Assembly (NCBI GenBank): GCA_002401955.1
Contig: NVUQ01000001.1
Span: 62,001 to 126,000 of the forward strand
Length of the DNA: 64,000 nucleotides
From: Flavobacteriales bacterium
GTDB lineage: Bacteria; Bacteroidota; Bacteroidia; Flavobacteriales_E; Vicingaceae
Direction: 5' to 3'
Both the position numbers and the translations under genes were made by a program. A model generated the notes under the pieces. That model ran no database searches. It worked only from the letters and a program-made list of their open reading frames with translations, and was not told the origin of the DNA. Of this stretch, positions 1-8,902 are shown piece after piece (the first letter of the stretch is position 1; each line of letters opens with the position of its first letter).

Positions 1-1007
1 TCATTATTTACATCCGTATAAAAACCTGCTACAAAATGTTGAATATCGAGCTTTGTAGTGCTTAAATTATTTAATGGAAAATTAAAATCTTGAGTAGTAA
101 TTGATGATGAAGTTAGGTTAGGGCTTAGGTCATCATTAATTAAAAGCAATAAATTTTTGTAAGAATTACCACCTAAAAGTAGGTCTTTGTTGTTGTTTCC
201 ATCAATATCTAATGTTAGGAAAGAAGAACCTCCAACGTGCTTATCATTTGTTGCAGTTTTTTCTGGATTTCCAACATTAACAAAACAAGTATCGTAAAAG
301 ATAGCTTTGTTTTGACCTGGGTTTTCTTTAATGAATCCCCAACATTTATTTCGTAATTGAAAATCTAATTGACTACAATCACCATTTCTTTCCATGGATA
401 AATTTTTATGATATTCAATTCGTCCACCAATAATACTTAGGGTAAGAATGTCCAAATCCCCATCATTGTCAATATCATCAAAAGCAGGTAAATTTGCAGT
501 GCTGATAAATATATTGGTATAGCTTGGTGTTAGTGAATCTGGCTGAACATCAGAATGAATTTGGTTAGTGTCTAAAACAAAACTAAGTTGACTTGTAGAA
601 GTGTTTTTATAAGCTCCAATTCCACCTGAAGAAGAAGTGAAAATATCCATTTTACCATCGCAATTGTAATCTCTTAATAAAACCCAATCGCGTAACCCAG
701 TGGGAAAATATTGAATGTAGCTGGGATCATGAGTATAAGTAATTTGATTGGCTTCACCAGAATTAATAAAGGTAGAAATACGATTGCCTGTTCTATCAAA
801 AACAAACAAATCATTTATACCATCTAAATTAAGGTCTATTTCGGAAAATTGTACAGCGTTAAAACCACCTGCCCAAGGGTTTTTTAGCGTATCTCCATTT
901 ATAGATAAAATTGTTAGATTATCGTTTCTAGTAAAACTGTGTTGAGCTTTACAAAAAGTAGTAAATAATAAACTACAGACTAGTAAATAAAAAGTAATAC
1001 ATCTCAT
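1..1007 (-). CDS. Secreted FG-GAP/VCBS repeat protein (partial, 3' end outside window)
   Basis: The reading frame is open from an ATG at 1007 to the window edge (at least 335 residues, no stop). Residues 1-21 look like a signal peptide (MRC, then a hydrophobic core, ending CKA/Q). Three calcium-binding FG-GAP/VCBS-type loops are visible: DLNLDGIND at 58-66, DYNCDGKMD at 113-121 and DIDNDGDLD at 178-186. The spacing suggests a beta-propeller of repeated FG-GAP units. Such proteins in Bacteroidota are usually large, exported, and often carry a C-terminal T9SS sorting domain, which would lie outside the window. Function (adhesin, binding protein) is not determinable here. The plus-strand reading frame over 748-945 is only a shadow of this gene. 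Confidence 0.85.
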   Translation of the reverse strand, partial: MRCITFYLLVCSLLFTTFCKAQHSFTRNDNLTILSINGDTLKNPWAGGFNAVQFSEIDLNLDGINDLFVFDRTGNRISTFINSGEANQITYTHDPSYIQYFPTGLRDWVLLRDYNCDGKMDIFTSSSGGIGAYKNTSTSQLSFVLDTNQIHSDVQPDSLTPSYTNIFISTANLPAFDDIDNDGDLDILTLSIIGGRIEYHKNLSMERNGDCSQLDFQLRNKCWGFIKENPGQNKAIFYDTCFVNVGNPEKTATNDKHVGGSSFLTLDIDGNNNKDLLLGGNSYKNLLLLINDDLSPNLTSSSITTQDFNFPLNNLSTTKLDIQHFVAGFYTDVNN

Positions 1008-1056
1008 AATAGTGAATAAAAGTACTCAAAAAATGAAGCTTCATCTTATTCTTAAT

Positions 1057-1064
1057 TATCTTTG
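1057..1064 (+). promoter_or_regulatory. Candidate -7 promoter box for the Nfu gene
   Basis: TATCTTTG matches the Bacteroidota -7 consensus TAnnTTTG and lies 21 bases before the ATG at 1086. No good TTG -33 box was found at the usual spacing, so the call rests on the -7 element and its position. Confidence 0.45.
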
Positions 1065-1085
1065 TAATATAAAACCAAAAAAATA

Positions 1086-1712
1086 ATGGAAACAACACAA
1101 GCACCATACACGATTTATGCAGAAAGCACACCTAACCCGAATACAATGAAATTTGTATCGAACAGGTGGTTAATTACCAATAACAAATCTTATGAGGTAT
1201 TAGCCGATCAGCGTGTTGGAAGCCCATCACCATTGGCAGAGAAGTTGTTTAGCTTTCCGTTTATTAATGGTGTTTTTATTTCTGCAAACTTTGTTACAGT
1301 TACTAAATCAGAATCTATAGAATGGACCGATGTAATGATAGAATTGAGAGATTTTATTTCTAATTATCTCAATACTAAAGGTATGGAAGTAATTCGAGAA
1401 GAATTTTTAACTGAAGATACTGTAGCAGAAACAACAGGAGATACTGGTACAGCTCAATCAACTTCTAAAAAAGAGTTGACAGATTTTGATAAGAAGATAG
1501 TAGAAATATTAGATGAATACATAAAACCTGCAGTAGAAAGCGATGGTGGAGCAATAGAATTTGATTCTTTTGAAGATGGTATTGTAAAAGTGATTTTAAA
1601 AGGGGCTTGTAGCGGATGTCCTTCATCTACTGCTACGCTAAAAGGAGGAATAGAATCTTTACTAAAAAGTATGCTCCCTGAAGTAAAAGAGGTTGAAGCT
1701 ATTAATGGGTAA
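1086..1712 (+). CDS. Nfu-type iron-sulfur cluster carrier (NifU family)
   Basis: The 208-residue protein has the two-domain architecture of mitochondrial/bacterial Nfu. An N-terminal Nfu_N domain (about 8-95, with the typical ESTPNPNTMKF start) is followed by an acidic/Ser-Thr linker and a C-terminal NifU domain (about 128-205). The cluster-ligating pair is C175-x2-C178 in GACSGCPSS. The family binds a [4Fe-4S] cluster at the interface of a dimer and delivers it to apo-enzymes in the cytoplasm. The gene stands alone with its own -7 box and is followed directly by a palindrome-rich element. No suf/isc genes are nearby. The family call is firm; client proteins cannot be inferred. Confidence 0.93.
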   Translation: METTQAPYTIYAESTPNPNTMKFVSNRWLITNNKSYEVLADQRVGSPSPLAEKLFSFPFINGVFISANFVTVTKSESIEWTDVMIELRDFISNYLNTKGMEVIREEFLTEDTVAETTGDTGTAQSTSKKELTDFDKKIVEILDEYIKPAVESDGGAIEFDSFEDGIVKVILKGACSGCPSSTATLKGGIESLLKSMLPEVKEVEAING

Positions 1713-1714
1713 AT

Positions 1715-1886
1715 GTTCGTTTAACGACCCGGCTATGTTTTTGTAGGGCGATTTAAAAGTACTTATTTTCGTTTAGCTAATTAGCCAAAGCTTAGGATTT
1801 GGGTTTTAACTTTTTTCTGATAAAACGTCAAAACAAAGTTTTGGCGGAGTTTATTAATAGCACGGAACTTTCGTAAACCAACGAAC
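1715..1886. repeat. 172-bp palindrome-rich intergenic element bounded by GTTCGTT/AACGAAC
   Basis: The element starts three bases after the nfu stop and is bounded by perfect 7-bp inverted repeats: GTTCGTT at 1715-1721 and AACGAAC at 1880-1886. Inside, 1826-1846 forms a hairpin of two 9-base arms (CGTCAAAAC and GTTTTGGCG, one G-T pair) around AAA, and the AGCTAATTAGCC stretch near 1775 is a second imperfect palindrome. From memory it resembles interspersed repeats seen beside accessory genes in Flavobacteriales; this was not checked against a database. No coding capacity was seen. Confidence 0.6.
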
Positions 1887-1907
1887 GTCTATTTGTTATA
1901 TACAGTG

Positions 1908-2699
1908 TTACCTGTTTTCATTCTTAAAAGAACCGTTAATTCGCAATTTTTTATAGTTATCATCCCTGTTTCCGAAATTACTAAATTGAAGTTTAATGTG
2001 TTCAAAATCAGAGGCTCTAGAGCCTCCTACTTGTCTTAACATTGAAAACGATTTACACTGAGAATTCATACATTTTTTGGTTGGAGGATTTTTCGGTAGG
2101 ATAGATTTATAATAGTCCACAAACTGTCTTAGTTTTTCATTGTCCTTTTCTATTGTCTTGATATAACTACTTAATAATTTATGAATAGTTTCTCCAAATA
2201 TCAAGGCTTCTTCTAAACTAGGAATATATCCTTTATGGATAACATTATTTCTAAACTTGGTTGAATTAGCCTTATTGCCATCATTTTTCAACAAATCAGG
2301 TATTGCTTTGTTTTCTTTAGTATATAAAAGTATAAAAGCACCCAATTGTCTCTCTGATTGATTTGATATTTTTTTCCAAACGAGTTCTGCGGTTTTGTCA
2401 CTTGATTTACTCTTTGTAAAGAGAGTGGAATTTATGTATAATTCATAAAATCTTTCTAATGAGGAAGCAAATGAGCTAACAGCATCACGATAATAACCAT
2501 CACAAATTGCCATCATACCAATATCAAACAGTAATTCAAATTTAGCTGCATCTAATATTGTGGTGTTACTATGTCCATGAGAGCAAATAGATTCGTAAAT
2601 ACCATTTTCCAGAACCCCATGATGAGCAAATTTTAATCCAATGGAATTAGTTTGGATTCCTTCATCAAGACAAGACCTACAGTATATTGGGATTCTCAT
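1908..2699 (-). CDS. HEPN-like protein with N-terminal zinc-ribbon-like cysteines (candidate RNase/defence gene)
   Basis: The 263-residue cytoplasmic protein matches no family I can name with certainty. Residues 7-43 hold C7-x2-C10 and C39-x-H41-x-H43, which could be a zinc site. A helical region follows (about 52-95, with the YYRDAVSSFASSLERFYEL pattern), then R150-N-N-V-I-H155, which fits the Rx4-6H catalytic motif of HEPN RNases including the common polar residue after Arg. C210 and C215 form a second Cys pair near the C-terminus. HEPN domains often act as toxins or in phage defence, but no antitoxin or partner gene is adjacent. The gene is isolated between nfu and alkC with palindromic DNA on one side. 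The HEPN assignment is inference from the motif and helix pattern. Confidence 0.5.
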   Translation of the reverse strand: MRIPIYCRSCLDEGIQTNSIGLKFAHHGVLENGIYESICSHGHSNTTILDAAKFELLFDIGMMAICDGYYRDAVSSFASSLERFYELYINSTLFTKSKSSDKTAELVWKKISNQSERQLGAFILLYTKENKAIPDLLKNDGNKANSTKFRNNVIHKGYIPSLEEALIFGETIHKLLSSYIKTIEKDNEKLRQFVDYYKSILPKNPPTKKCMNSQCKSFSMLRQVGGSRASDFEHIKLQFSNFGNRDDNYKKLRINGSFKNENR

Positions 2700-2803
2700 A
2701 AATTTTATTTAATTACAGCCAACGTCCTTGTTTCAAACGTTTTAATGTTTCTTACATGTTGTTAAACGAAATTAGCGTTTTTTTAGGAGAAAGTCAAGCT
2801 TAC

Positions 2804-3880
2804 TTATTTTAGCATTAAGCTAATATTTTTCTTTTTATCTCCATTTACAACTAAAGTAATGGTATGTTTTCCTGGGTAGTGTTTACGCGTAGAGAGTTCT
2901 TTAAACCATTGTTTTCGTTTAAAATGTTTTGTTGAATTGCTTTTTAAACAAAACTCAGAGATTTGAAACACTTTATTAGAAGTGCTTCCATTAGCTTTTA
3001 CATACGCTATTTTATATTCTAAACGGATGTTTCTTTCTTGGTTGCTTTTGTTCACTATATCAAACTCAAAATGAATAAAATCGCCAATTTTTATTTTACT
3101 GTTTGATAGCGTAAGTTTTTCTATCTCAATGTTTGTTGAATTATCTAAACCAAAAATAGCTAGTGCTTTTTTATCCCCTTTTTTTAAGAGTGTTCTTAAT
3201 GCATGTTTTACTATCCAATTAGTATGTTCGGTTTTTCCATGCCATTTTTTAGCAATTTTCAATACTAATTCTGGATGATCTTTAGAGATATCATTAAGAT
3301 GATTGGCAACACTTTTTCTTACATATAAAGAAGGGTCATTTTTTAAATTTTCTAAAATAGCTAAGCAAGGAGAAGGATCTTTAATGAAATTTCTTAAAGG
3401 TGTAGCCCAAGGTAATTTTGGTCTAGACCCTTCGCTTGATAATCTTCTTAAATGATGGTTTTTATGCTTACTCCAATCCAACATTTGTTGCATTGTAACA
3501 GTTGGATCTTTTTCAATAAATGGACGAATAGCAAATTCGGCCGTAGAATGTTGTGTAAATAATTCTATTGCTTTTAATGAAGTTTTTAAATCATCTAATC
3601 CGTAAACTTGAATAAAATCAGGAAAAACCAATCCTTTTAAACCTCTATAATCGGAAACAATACTACTTAGTATTTCAATTTGTTTGCAATAAGAATAATT
3701 AAGATGTGAATGAATGTTTTCAGTTATAAAACGCATTCTATCTTTTAACTCTCTGTTTCTCCATTCGTTATTTAAAATCGATTGAGAAAAAGAAGTTGTA
3801 TCAAAAGAAGAAGCCTTTGCTGAAAGTTTATTCCCTAAATCTTCAACAAAGGCTTTATTGTATTCATCTTTTAAGTTCAT
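2804..3880 (-). CDS. alkC: AlkC-type DNA alkylation repair glycosylase
   Basis: The 358-residue protein shows the AlkC/AlkD HEAT-repeat fold pattern over about 1-240. Three stretches look diagnostic for AlkC: EFAIRPF (115-121), RRLSSEGSRPKLPWA (145-159) and SVANHLNDI (190-198). Residues about 250-358 form a beta-rich domain that corresponds to the Ig-like C-terminal domain known in AlkC. The family removes 3-methyladenine and 3-methylcytosine from alkylated DNA. It lies downstream of the M13 peptidase gene on the same strand, 48 bp after that gene's stop, with a palindrome between them that may uncouple the two. Confidence 0.85.
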   Translation of the reverse strand: MNLKDEYNKAFVEDLGNKLSAKASSFDTTSFSQSILNNEWRNRELKDRMRFITENIHSHLNYSYCKQIEILSSIVSDYRGLKGLVFPDFIQVYGLDDLKTSLKAIELFTQHSTAEFAIRPFIEKDPTVTMQQMLDWSKHKNHHLRRLSSEGSRPKLPWATPLRNFIKDPSPCLAILENLKNDPSLYVRKSVANHLNDISKDHPELVLKIAKKWHGKTEHTNWIVKHALRTLLKKGDKKALAIFGLDNSTNIEIEKLTLSNSKIKIGDFIHFEFDIVNKSNQERNIRLEYKIAYVKANGSTSNKVFQISEFCLKSNSTKHFKRKQWFKELSTRKHYPGKHTITLVVNGDKKKNISLMLK

Positions 3881-3892
3881 TTGTTTAGAGCT

Positions 3893-3922
3893 ACGTCATT
3901 GCGAGGAACGAAGCAATGACGT
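3893..3922. repeat. REP-like palindrome, short copy
   Basis: Perfect 10-bp arms ACGTCATTGC and GCAATGACGT enclose the 10-base loop GAGGAACGAA. Its first 25 bases are identical to an arm of the longer inverted repeat at 47601-47664. It sits between the stop of the M13 peptidase gene and the start of alkC, so in the minus-strand transcript it could act as an attenuator or mRNA-end hairpin. Confidence 0.8.
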
Positions 3923-3928
3923 GTTATG

Positions 3929-5980
3929 CTACCAAATAGTAACTCTTAAACTATCAGGGGCAATCATAGTACCTTCTTTACATCCAAAAGCATTACTAAA
4001 CTCAAACATGTTAGTTAACGGACCATTTGTTCTAAATCTAGTAGGAGAATGAGGATCTGTTTTAACTTGATTAATTAAGAAAGCATCTTTTGCATTAGAA
4101 TGCCAAACTTGAGCCCAGCTTAAAAAGAATCTTTGTTGGTAAGTAAAACCATCAATCATTGGATCTTCTTTTCCTTCCATGGCTTTTTCTAAAGCATAGT
4201 AAGAAAGTGTGATACCAGCAATATCAGCAATATTTTCACCTAAAGTTAAGTTTCCGTTTACATGGTTTCCTTCGGCAACTTCATATCCATCAAACTGGTT
4301 AACTAATTTAGCAGTTCTTCCACTAAAATTAGTTAAATCTTGTTCTGTCCACCAATTATTTAAGTTTCCGTCTCCATCAAACTTACATCCTTGATCATCA
4401 AATCCATGAGAAAATTCATGACCAATAACTCCTCCAATTCCACCATAGTTCATTGCATCATCTGCATCAGCATTAAAAAATGGAGGTTGTAAAATTGCTG
4501 CAGGAAATACAATCTCATTCATAGTTGGATTATAGTATGCATTAATTGTTTGAGGGTTCATTCCCCATTCATCTTTATCAATAGGCTGTCCTAATCTATT
4601 TACATTCTTTTTGTATTCAAAATAGTTCATGTTCATTACATTACTCGCTAAAGTATTTGCTTGTATATCAACAGAACTGTAATCTTCCCATTTATCAGGA
4701 TAACCAATTTTATAAGTGAATTTGCCAAGCTTTTCCATTGCTTTAATCTTCGTTTCTTCACTCATCCAATCTAATTTCTGAACACGTTCTTTAAACACTT
4801 TGTTAATGTTTCCAATTAAATCTAATACTTTTTGTTTCGATTCTTCAGGAAAGTGCTTTTCTACAAATAATTTTCCTATTTGCTCACCTACATTTCCATT
4901 AGATTTAGATAAAGCTCTTTTCCATCTAGGCTTCATAACAGTTGTACCTCTTAAGGTAGTTGAGTAAAAAGAGAATACTTGTTTTTCAAAATCTTCACTT
5001 AAATTTCCTGCCATGTCATTAATTAAATGCCATTTCATGTATGTTTTCCAATTTTCTAAAGGAAATGTAGTTAACGAACTATTTAAAGACTTCATAAAGT
5101 CAAGTTGACCAACAACAACATGTTCAACCCCACTTAATTCAGCTACTTTAAAATAAGAAGTCCAGTTTATTGCAGGACATAAGTTTTGTAATTCTTCAAC
5201 AGATAATTTGTTGTAAGTTAATTCAGGGTCTCTCCTTTGAACTCTATCCATAGAGTTAGCTGCTAAATTAGATTCAATCTCAATTACTTGTAATGCAATT
5301 TCTTCTGCAGCTGCTTGATCTTTTCCTGCAAGTACAAAAAGAGCGGCAATGTGCTTTTTATATTCTGCAAAAATGTTTTCGCCTCGCTCATCAGAAGGAG
5401 TGTAATAAGATTTATCAGGTAGCCCTAAACCACCTTGCGATAAGTGCATAATGTATTGAGAACTGTTTCTCGAATCAACTCCAACATAGCCAGAAAACAT
5501 AGATCCAGAACCTCTTTTTCTTGTTTCTGCCATTGTTTCAACCAACTCTTGTACGTTATTTACAGCATCAATTTTATCTAAAAGTGGTTGGATAGGTGTA
5601 ATGCCTAATTCATTTACTGTGGTAGAATCTAAAGCAGAAGTGTAAAAATCACCAACTTGTTGAAGAGCTGTTCCTTTTTCAGTTTTTGTACTTGCAGCTT
5701 CGTCAACAATTGCTCTTAACTTTATTTCGTTAGCATCATTAAGAACGTTAAAACTACCCCAACGGCTTTCAGATTCTGGTACTGGATTATCTTTTAGCCA
5801 ATTTCCTACAGCATATTTTTCAAAATCTTCACAAGGGTTAATTGTAGAATCTATTTGACTAACATCAAATGCAGGTGTAATGTCTTTTACTTCCTCTTGT
5901 TTTGCTTCTTCACTGTTTCCACAAGCAACAGTAAGTGCAACTGCAGTAAATCCAAGTATGGTTTTATTTAATTTATTCAT
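3929..5980 (-). CDS. M13 family zinc metallopeptidase (PepO/neprilysin-like), lipoprotein
   Basis: The 683-residue protein begins with a lipoprotein signal (hydrophobic core, lipobox-like LTVAC, Cys20, then GNSEE), so it is probably anchored to a membrane on the periplasmic or outer face. The M13 N-terminal helical domain comes first. The catalytic domain carries NAYYNP, then H521-E522-F-S-H525 (zinc ligands and catalytic Glu) and E582-N-I-A-D586 (third ligand and support), and ends with the family-typical CKEG...W tail. All key residues are present. M13 enzymes cleave oligopeptides. The gene is followed by a palindrome and alkC; upstream lies a 213-bp spacer before the divergent plug-domain gene. 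Confidence 0.93.
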   Translation of the reverse strand: MNKLNKTILGFTAVALTVACGNSEEAKQEEVKDITPAFDVSQIDSTINPCEDFEKYAVGNWLKDNPVPESESRWGSFNVLNDANEIKLRAIVDEAASTKTEKGTALQQVGDFYTSALDSTTVNELGITPIQPLLDKIDAVNNVQELVETMAETRKRGSGSMFSGYVGVDSRNSSQYIMHLSQGGLGLPDKSYYTPSDERGENIFAEYKKHIAALFVLAGKDQAAAEEIALQVIEIESNLAANSMDRVQRRDPELTYNKLSVEELQNLCPAINWTSYFKVAELSGVEHVVVGQLDFMKSLNSSLTTFPLENWKTYMKWHLINDMAGNLSEDFEKQVFSFYSTTLRGTTVMKPRWKRALSKSNGNVGEQIGKLFVEKHFPEESKQKVLDLIGNINKVFKERVQKLDWMSEETKIKAMEKLGKFTYKIGYPDKWEDYSSVDIQANTLASNVMNMNYFEYKKNVNRLGQPIDKDEWGMNPQTINAYYNPTMNEIVFPAAILQPPFFNADADDAMNYGGIGGVIGHEFSHGFDDQGCKFDGDGNLNNWWTEQDLTNFSGRTAKLVNQFDGYEVAEGNHVNGNLTLGENIADIAGITLSYYALEKAMEGKEDPMIDGFTYQQRFFLSWAQVWHSNAKDAFLINQVKTDPHSPTRFRTNGPLTNMFEFSNAFGCKEGTMIAPDSLRVTIW

Positions 5981-6193
5981 CCTAATATTATTAGTTATAG
6001 TTTAAGGTTTTCGAAAGTAATTAAAAAAATAAAACTATTGAATAGAAAATGATAAATGGTTGATAATAAGGATGAATAGAAAAAAATTGTTAAAATTTTA
6101 TGGAATTAGAGAGCGAAATACATCTATAGAGTAAGAATTCTTAAAAAGACATGTTGAATTAATAATATTTACTTAATTTAAAACTTAGAAACG

Positions 6194-6901
6194 ATGAAAA
6201 AACTAACAACACTATTAACGGTAATCCTTTTTATTTCGAGCAATATTTTTGCCCAATTAGGAGAGATAAAAGGATTTGTAAAAAATAAAAAAACGGGTGA
6301 ACCAATATGGAATGCTTCAGTTTATGTAGAATTTGCAGGCAACATGATTGGTGATGCTGCAGATTTTGATGGAAAATATACCATTAAAGCATTAAATCCT
6401 GGAACATATACTGTGATTACAAAAATACAAGGATATGCCCCAGTTAAAACAAGAAATGTTTTGGTTACTTCAGATAACATTGCTTATGTAAATGTTGATA
6501 TGATAACTACTGCAGAGGAATTGCCCGAGTTTGTATTTGTAACACATACAATTCCATTATTGAAGAAAGATGAGCCAGGTGTACAGCACATTATCCCTAA
6601 ACAATTTAAGCAAAGTGTACATAGAAATAATCCTATAAAAGCAATAGAGTCAATGGCTTCTGGTGTTACAGTAGCACCAAATGGTAAAGATGTTTATATT
6701 AGAGGAAGCAGGCCGAGTTCTACACAATTTATAACTGATGGGATGAAATCTATTACAGGAAGTATTGGAATACCAGGTCAGGCCATTGGTAGTATTAAAG
6801 TTTATACTGGGGGTGTACCAGCTAGCTATGGAGATGTTTCTGGCGGAGTAATTGTTGTAGAAACAAAAAGTTACTTTGATTTAGCTCAAAAATTTAAATA
6901 A
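6194..6901 (+). CDS. Plug-only TonB-receptor-like protein (CarboxypepD_reg-like plus Plug domain)
   Basis: The 235-residue protein has a signal peptide (1-20, ending IFA/Q), a carboxypeptidase-regulatory-like beta-sandwich (about 22-105) and a complete TonB-dependent receptor plug (about 125-226, with YIRGSRPSSTQFITDGM and the terminal GGVPASYGDVSGGVIVVETK motif). It stops where the beta-barrel should begin. The next gene starts 15 bp later, so no barrel-coding remnant follows and this looks like a real short protein rather than a recent truncation. Its position directly before an ECF sigma factor and a zinc anti-sigma suggests a role in envelope signalling or as an accessory of an outer-membrane complex. 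That role is inference. Confidence 0.85.
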   Translation: MKKLTTLLTVILFISSNIFAQLGEIKGFVKNKKTGEPIWNASVYVEFAGNMIGDAADFDGKYTIKALNPGTYTVITKIQGYAPVKTRNVLVTSDNIAYVNVDMITTAEELPEFVFVTHTIPLLKKDEPGVQHIIPKQFKQSVHRNNPIKAIESMASGVTVAPNGKDVYIRGSRPSSTQFITDGMKSITGSIGIPGQAIGSIKVYTGGVPASYGDVSGGVIVVETKSYFDLAQKFK

Positions 6902-6916
6902 GAGAAAGCATCATTA

Positions 6917-7495
6917 ATGCGATTATTTAAGACAAAAAACATACAATCATTAACCGATAATGAACTTATTACTAAGTACAAAAAAACTGGTGATAACTCG
7001 TTAGTAGGAGAGTTATATAAAAGATACTCGCACTTGGTTTATGGAGTTTGTCTTAAGTATTTAAAAAACGAAGATGGTAGTAAAGATGCTGTTTTACAAA
7101 TTTTTGAAAATCTACTTACGGATTTAAAAAAGCATGAAATAGCGAATTTTAAATCTTGGTTGCATAGTGTTGCCCGAAACCATTGCTTAATGTTTTTAAG
7201 AAAGCAACAAACACAGCTTAAAAGAGTAAACGAATATGAAGCCACTTACCAACACGAAGAAACATTTGCAGCACCTTTTGCCGTACACGAAAAGGAAGAG
7301 AAGGAAGTGATGTTAACGAAACTGGAGGCAGCTATGACGGGCTTGAAAGAGGAACAACGGGTTTGTATTGAACTCTTTTTTTTAAAAGAAAAATGTTACA
7401 ACGAAGTAGCTGAAATAACAGGGTACGAAATAAAAAAAGTTAAAAGTTATATACAAAACGGAAAAAGAAATTTAGCCAACATTATGTTGGGATAA
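6917..7495 (+). CDS. ECF-type RNA polymerase sigma factor
   Basis: The 192-residue protein has sigma region 2 (about 25-95; core pattern LYKRYSHLVYGVCLKYLKN, then DAVLQIFENL and FKSWLHSVARNHCL) and region 4 (about 135-188; LKEEQRVCIELFFLKEKCYNEVAEITGY). There is no region 3, as expected for ECF sigma factors. Its stop overlaps the next start by one base (TAATG at 7493-7497), which implies translational coupling to the anti-sigma gene. Targets are unknown; autoregulation of the 6194 operon is typical of the family but not shown here. Confidence 0.92.
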   Translation: MRLFKTKNIQSLTDNELITKYKKTGDNSLVGELYKRYSHLVYGVCLKYLKNEDGSKDAVLQIFENLLTDLKKHEIANFKSWLHSVARNHCLMFLRKQQTQLKRVNEYEATYQHEETFAAPFAVHEKEEKEVMLTKLEAAMTGLKEEQRVCIELFFLKEKCYNEVAEITGYEIKKVKSYIQNGKRNLANIMLG

Positions 7496-8901
7496 TGATT
7501 AATAAAATGAAAGAATTACATAACCACATATTTTCGAACACGACTTGCATCTCGAAAGAAACTATGCTTAGGTATATTAATAAGCAGCTTTCTAAAACAG
7601 AATTGCATGATGTTGAAAAACACATGCTCGATTGTGAATTGTGTTCCGATGCTTATGCAGGAATGCAATATGCTCAAAACTCGTCTATGCTTTTTGCTAT
7701 CGATAATCAGATAGATCAACGAGTAGGTTCGGGAAATACTAAGGCTCCAATAATGAGGAATTTGATGGTGGCGGCATCAGTTTTGGCAATTATTTTTGGA
7801 GCATATTTTACAATGAACTATTTTAATCAAACAATAAATACGGATTCGAATTTAGCGATAAATGAAGTTGAAGAAACGATAAATGAAGGTGCTCCCATGG
7901 AGGAAAGTGAATTTTTTGAAATCAAAGAAAGAGAGGGGGATTTAAAAAACTTTGAAGATGGGAATGCCGAAGTTGATGATGATGGAAAAGAGATAAAAAC
8001 TTTATACAATAAAAAAGAGAAGGTATCAGATAATAAAAATTCAATAGCTGTTAATGCTCCTGCTCCCATACTTGTAGAACAAATTAGTGAAGAGGAAATA
8101 AGGATTGAAGAATTTGAAATGATGGAAGATGAATTAATGGAGGATGAAGTTGATGAGTTTGTTGAAGAAGTGGTTCTTAGCGAAGAGCCTGCGGTGGAGC
8201 TTAATAATTCTTCGAGTTATGGTTATATAAGTGCTAATAGTGAAGGCTTAAAAAAAGAAGTAAGTAACAAGAATAGAAGTGAAAAGCGAAAGTTTAAATC
8301 TATGGCTCCAGAAAAGGCGATTAGTAAAGATGAAATGATAGTAGCACCAATAGAATCAAGAGACCAAAGTCAAGAAAATATTAGAATTATAGATTCTTAC
8401 AAGGTGGTAGATTATTTGGAGGAATATCAGCAAGAGTATGATTTAGAAAATGCTACAAAAATTGAAACAAAATCAGTTTCAGCAGCTTTTGAAAGCGAAG
8501 AAGATAAGAGTTTAGTGGATAAATCAAAAGAAGAAATCGTGGTTGAAATTACTTATAAAGAGACTTTAGAAAAAGCGATTAATTCGTATAAAAATCAAAA
8601 ATATACGCAAGCAATAGAAGAGTTTGATATGATTTTGTTAGCTCATCCAAAAGAGGTGAATGGCTTGTTTTATGGTGCAATGAGTAATTATTATTTGAAC
8701 CGATATGATGAAGCAAAAAGTAAATTTGATTTAGTGTTAGTAAACGAAGCAACACAATTTAATGAAGAAGCAAATTGGTATAAAGCATTAACCTTAATTG
8801 AATTAAAAGAAACAACAAAAGCAAAAGGTTTGTTAAAGGAAATTGTTGAAACCAATGGGTTTTATAAAACGAAGGCTAAGGAGAAGTTAAAAGAATTATA
8901 A
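7495..8901 (+). CDS. Zinc anti-sigma factor (ZAS motif) with transmembrane segment, acidic linker and C-terminal TPRs
   Basis: The 468-residue protein starts with a cytoplasmic zinc anti-sigma domain whose signature H43-x3-C47-x2-C50 is intact. A single membrane segment spans about 88-108. The outside part is a long Glu/Asp-rich low-complexity region (about 112-350) and then two or three TPR-like repeats (about 368-468). The fusion of anti-sigma domain and TPRs suggests the periplasmic part senses a partner protein, perhaps the plug-only protein or the exported product of the next gene. Translation is coupled to the sigma gene by TAATG. An alternative start is Met5 (7507), which fits the ZAS domain equally well. 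Confidence 0.85.
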   Translation: MINKMKELHNHIFSNTTCISKETMLRYINKQLSKTELHDVEKHMLDCELCSDAYAGMQYAQNSSMLFAIDNQIDQRVGSGNTKAPIMRNLMVAASVLAIIFGAYFTMNYFNQTINTDSNLAINEVEETINEGAPMEESEFFEIKEREGDLKNFEDGNAEVDDDGKEIKTLYNKKEKVSDNKNSIAVNAPAPILVEQISEEEIRIEEFEMMEDELMEDEVDEFVEEVVLSEEPAVELNNSSSYGYISANSEGLKKEVSNKNRSEKRKFKSMAPEKAISKDEMIVAPIESRDQSQENIRIIDSYKVVDYLEEYQQEYDLENATKIETKSVSAAFESEEDKSLVDKSKEEIVVEITYKETLEKAINSYKNQKYTQAIEEFDMILLAHPKEVNGLFYGAMSNYYLNRYDEAKSKFDLVLVNEATQFNEEANWYKALTLIELKETTKAKGLLKEIVETNGFYKTKAKEKLKEL

Positions 8902-8902
8902 A

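Noticed and set aside
748-945. Plus-strand 65-codon reading frame
   Set aside because: It is antisense to a longer minus-strand gene with signal peptide and three FG-GAP loops; no family features of its own.
3893-3922. Terminator of the M13 peptidase gene
   Set aside because: The palindrome lacks a T-run on either strand and is a copy of a dispersed repeat; a termination role is possible but not supported.
6194-6901. TonB-dependent receptor broken by frameshift
   Set aside because: The stop comes after a complete plug and the sigma gene begins 15 bp later, so no barrel sequence exists to be shifted.
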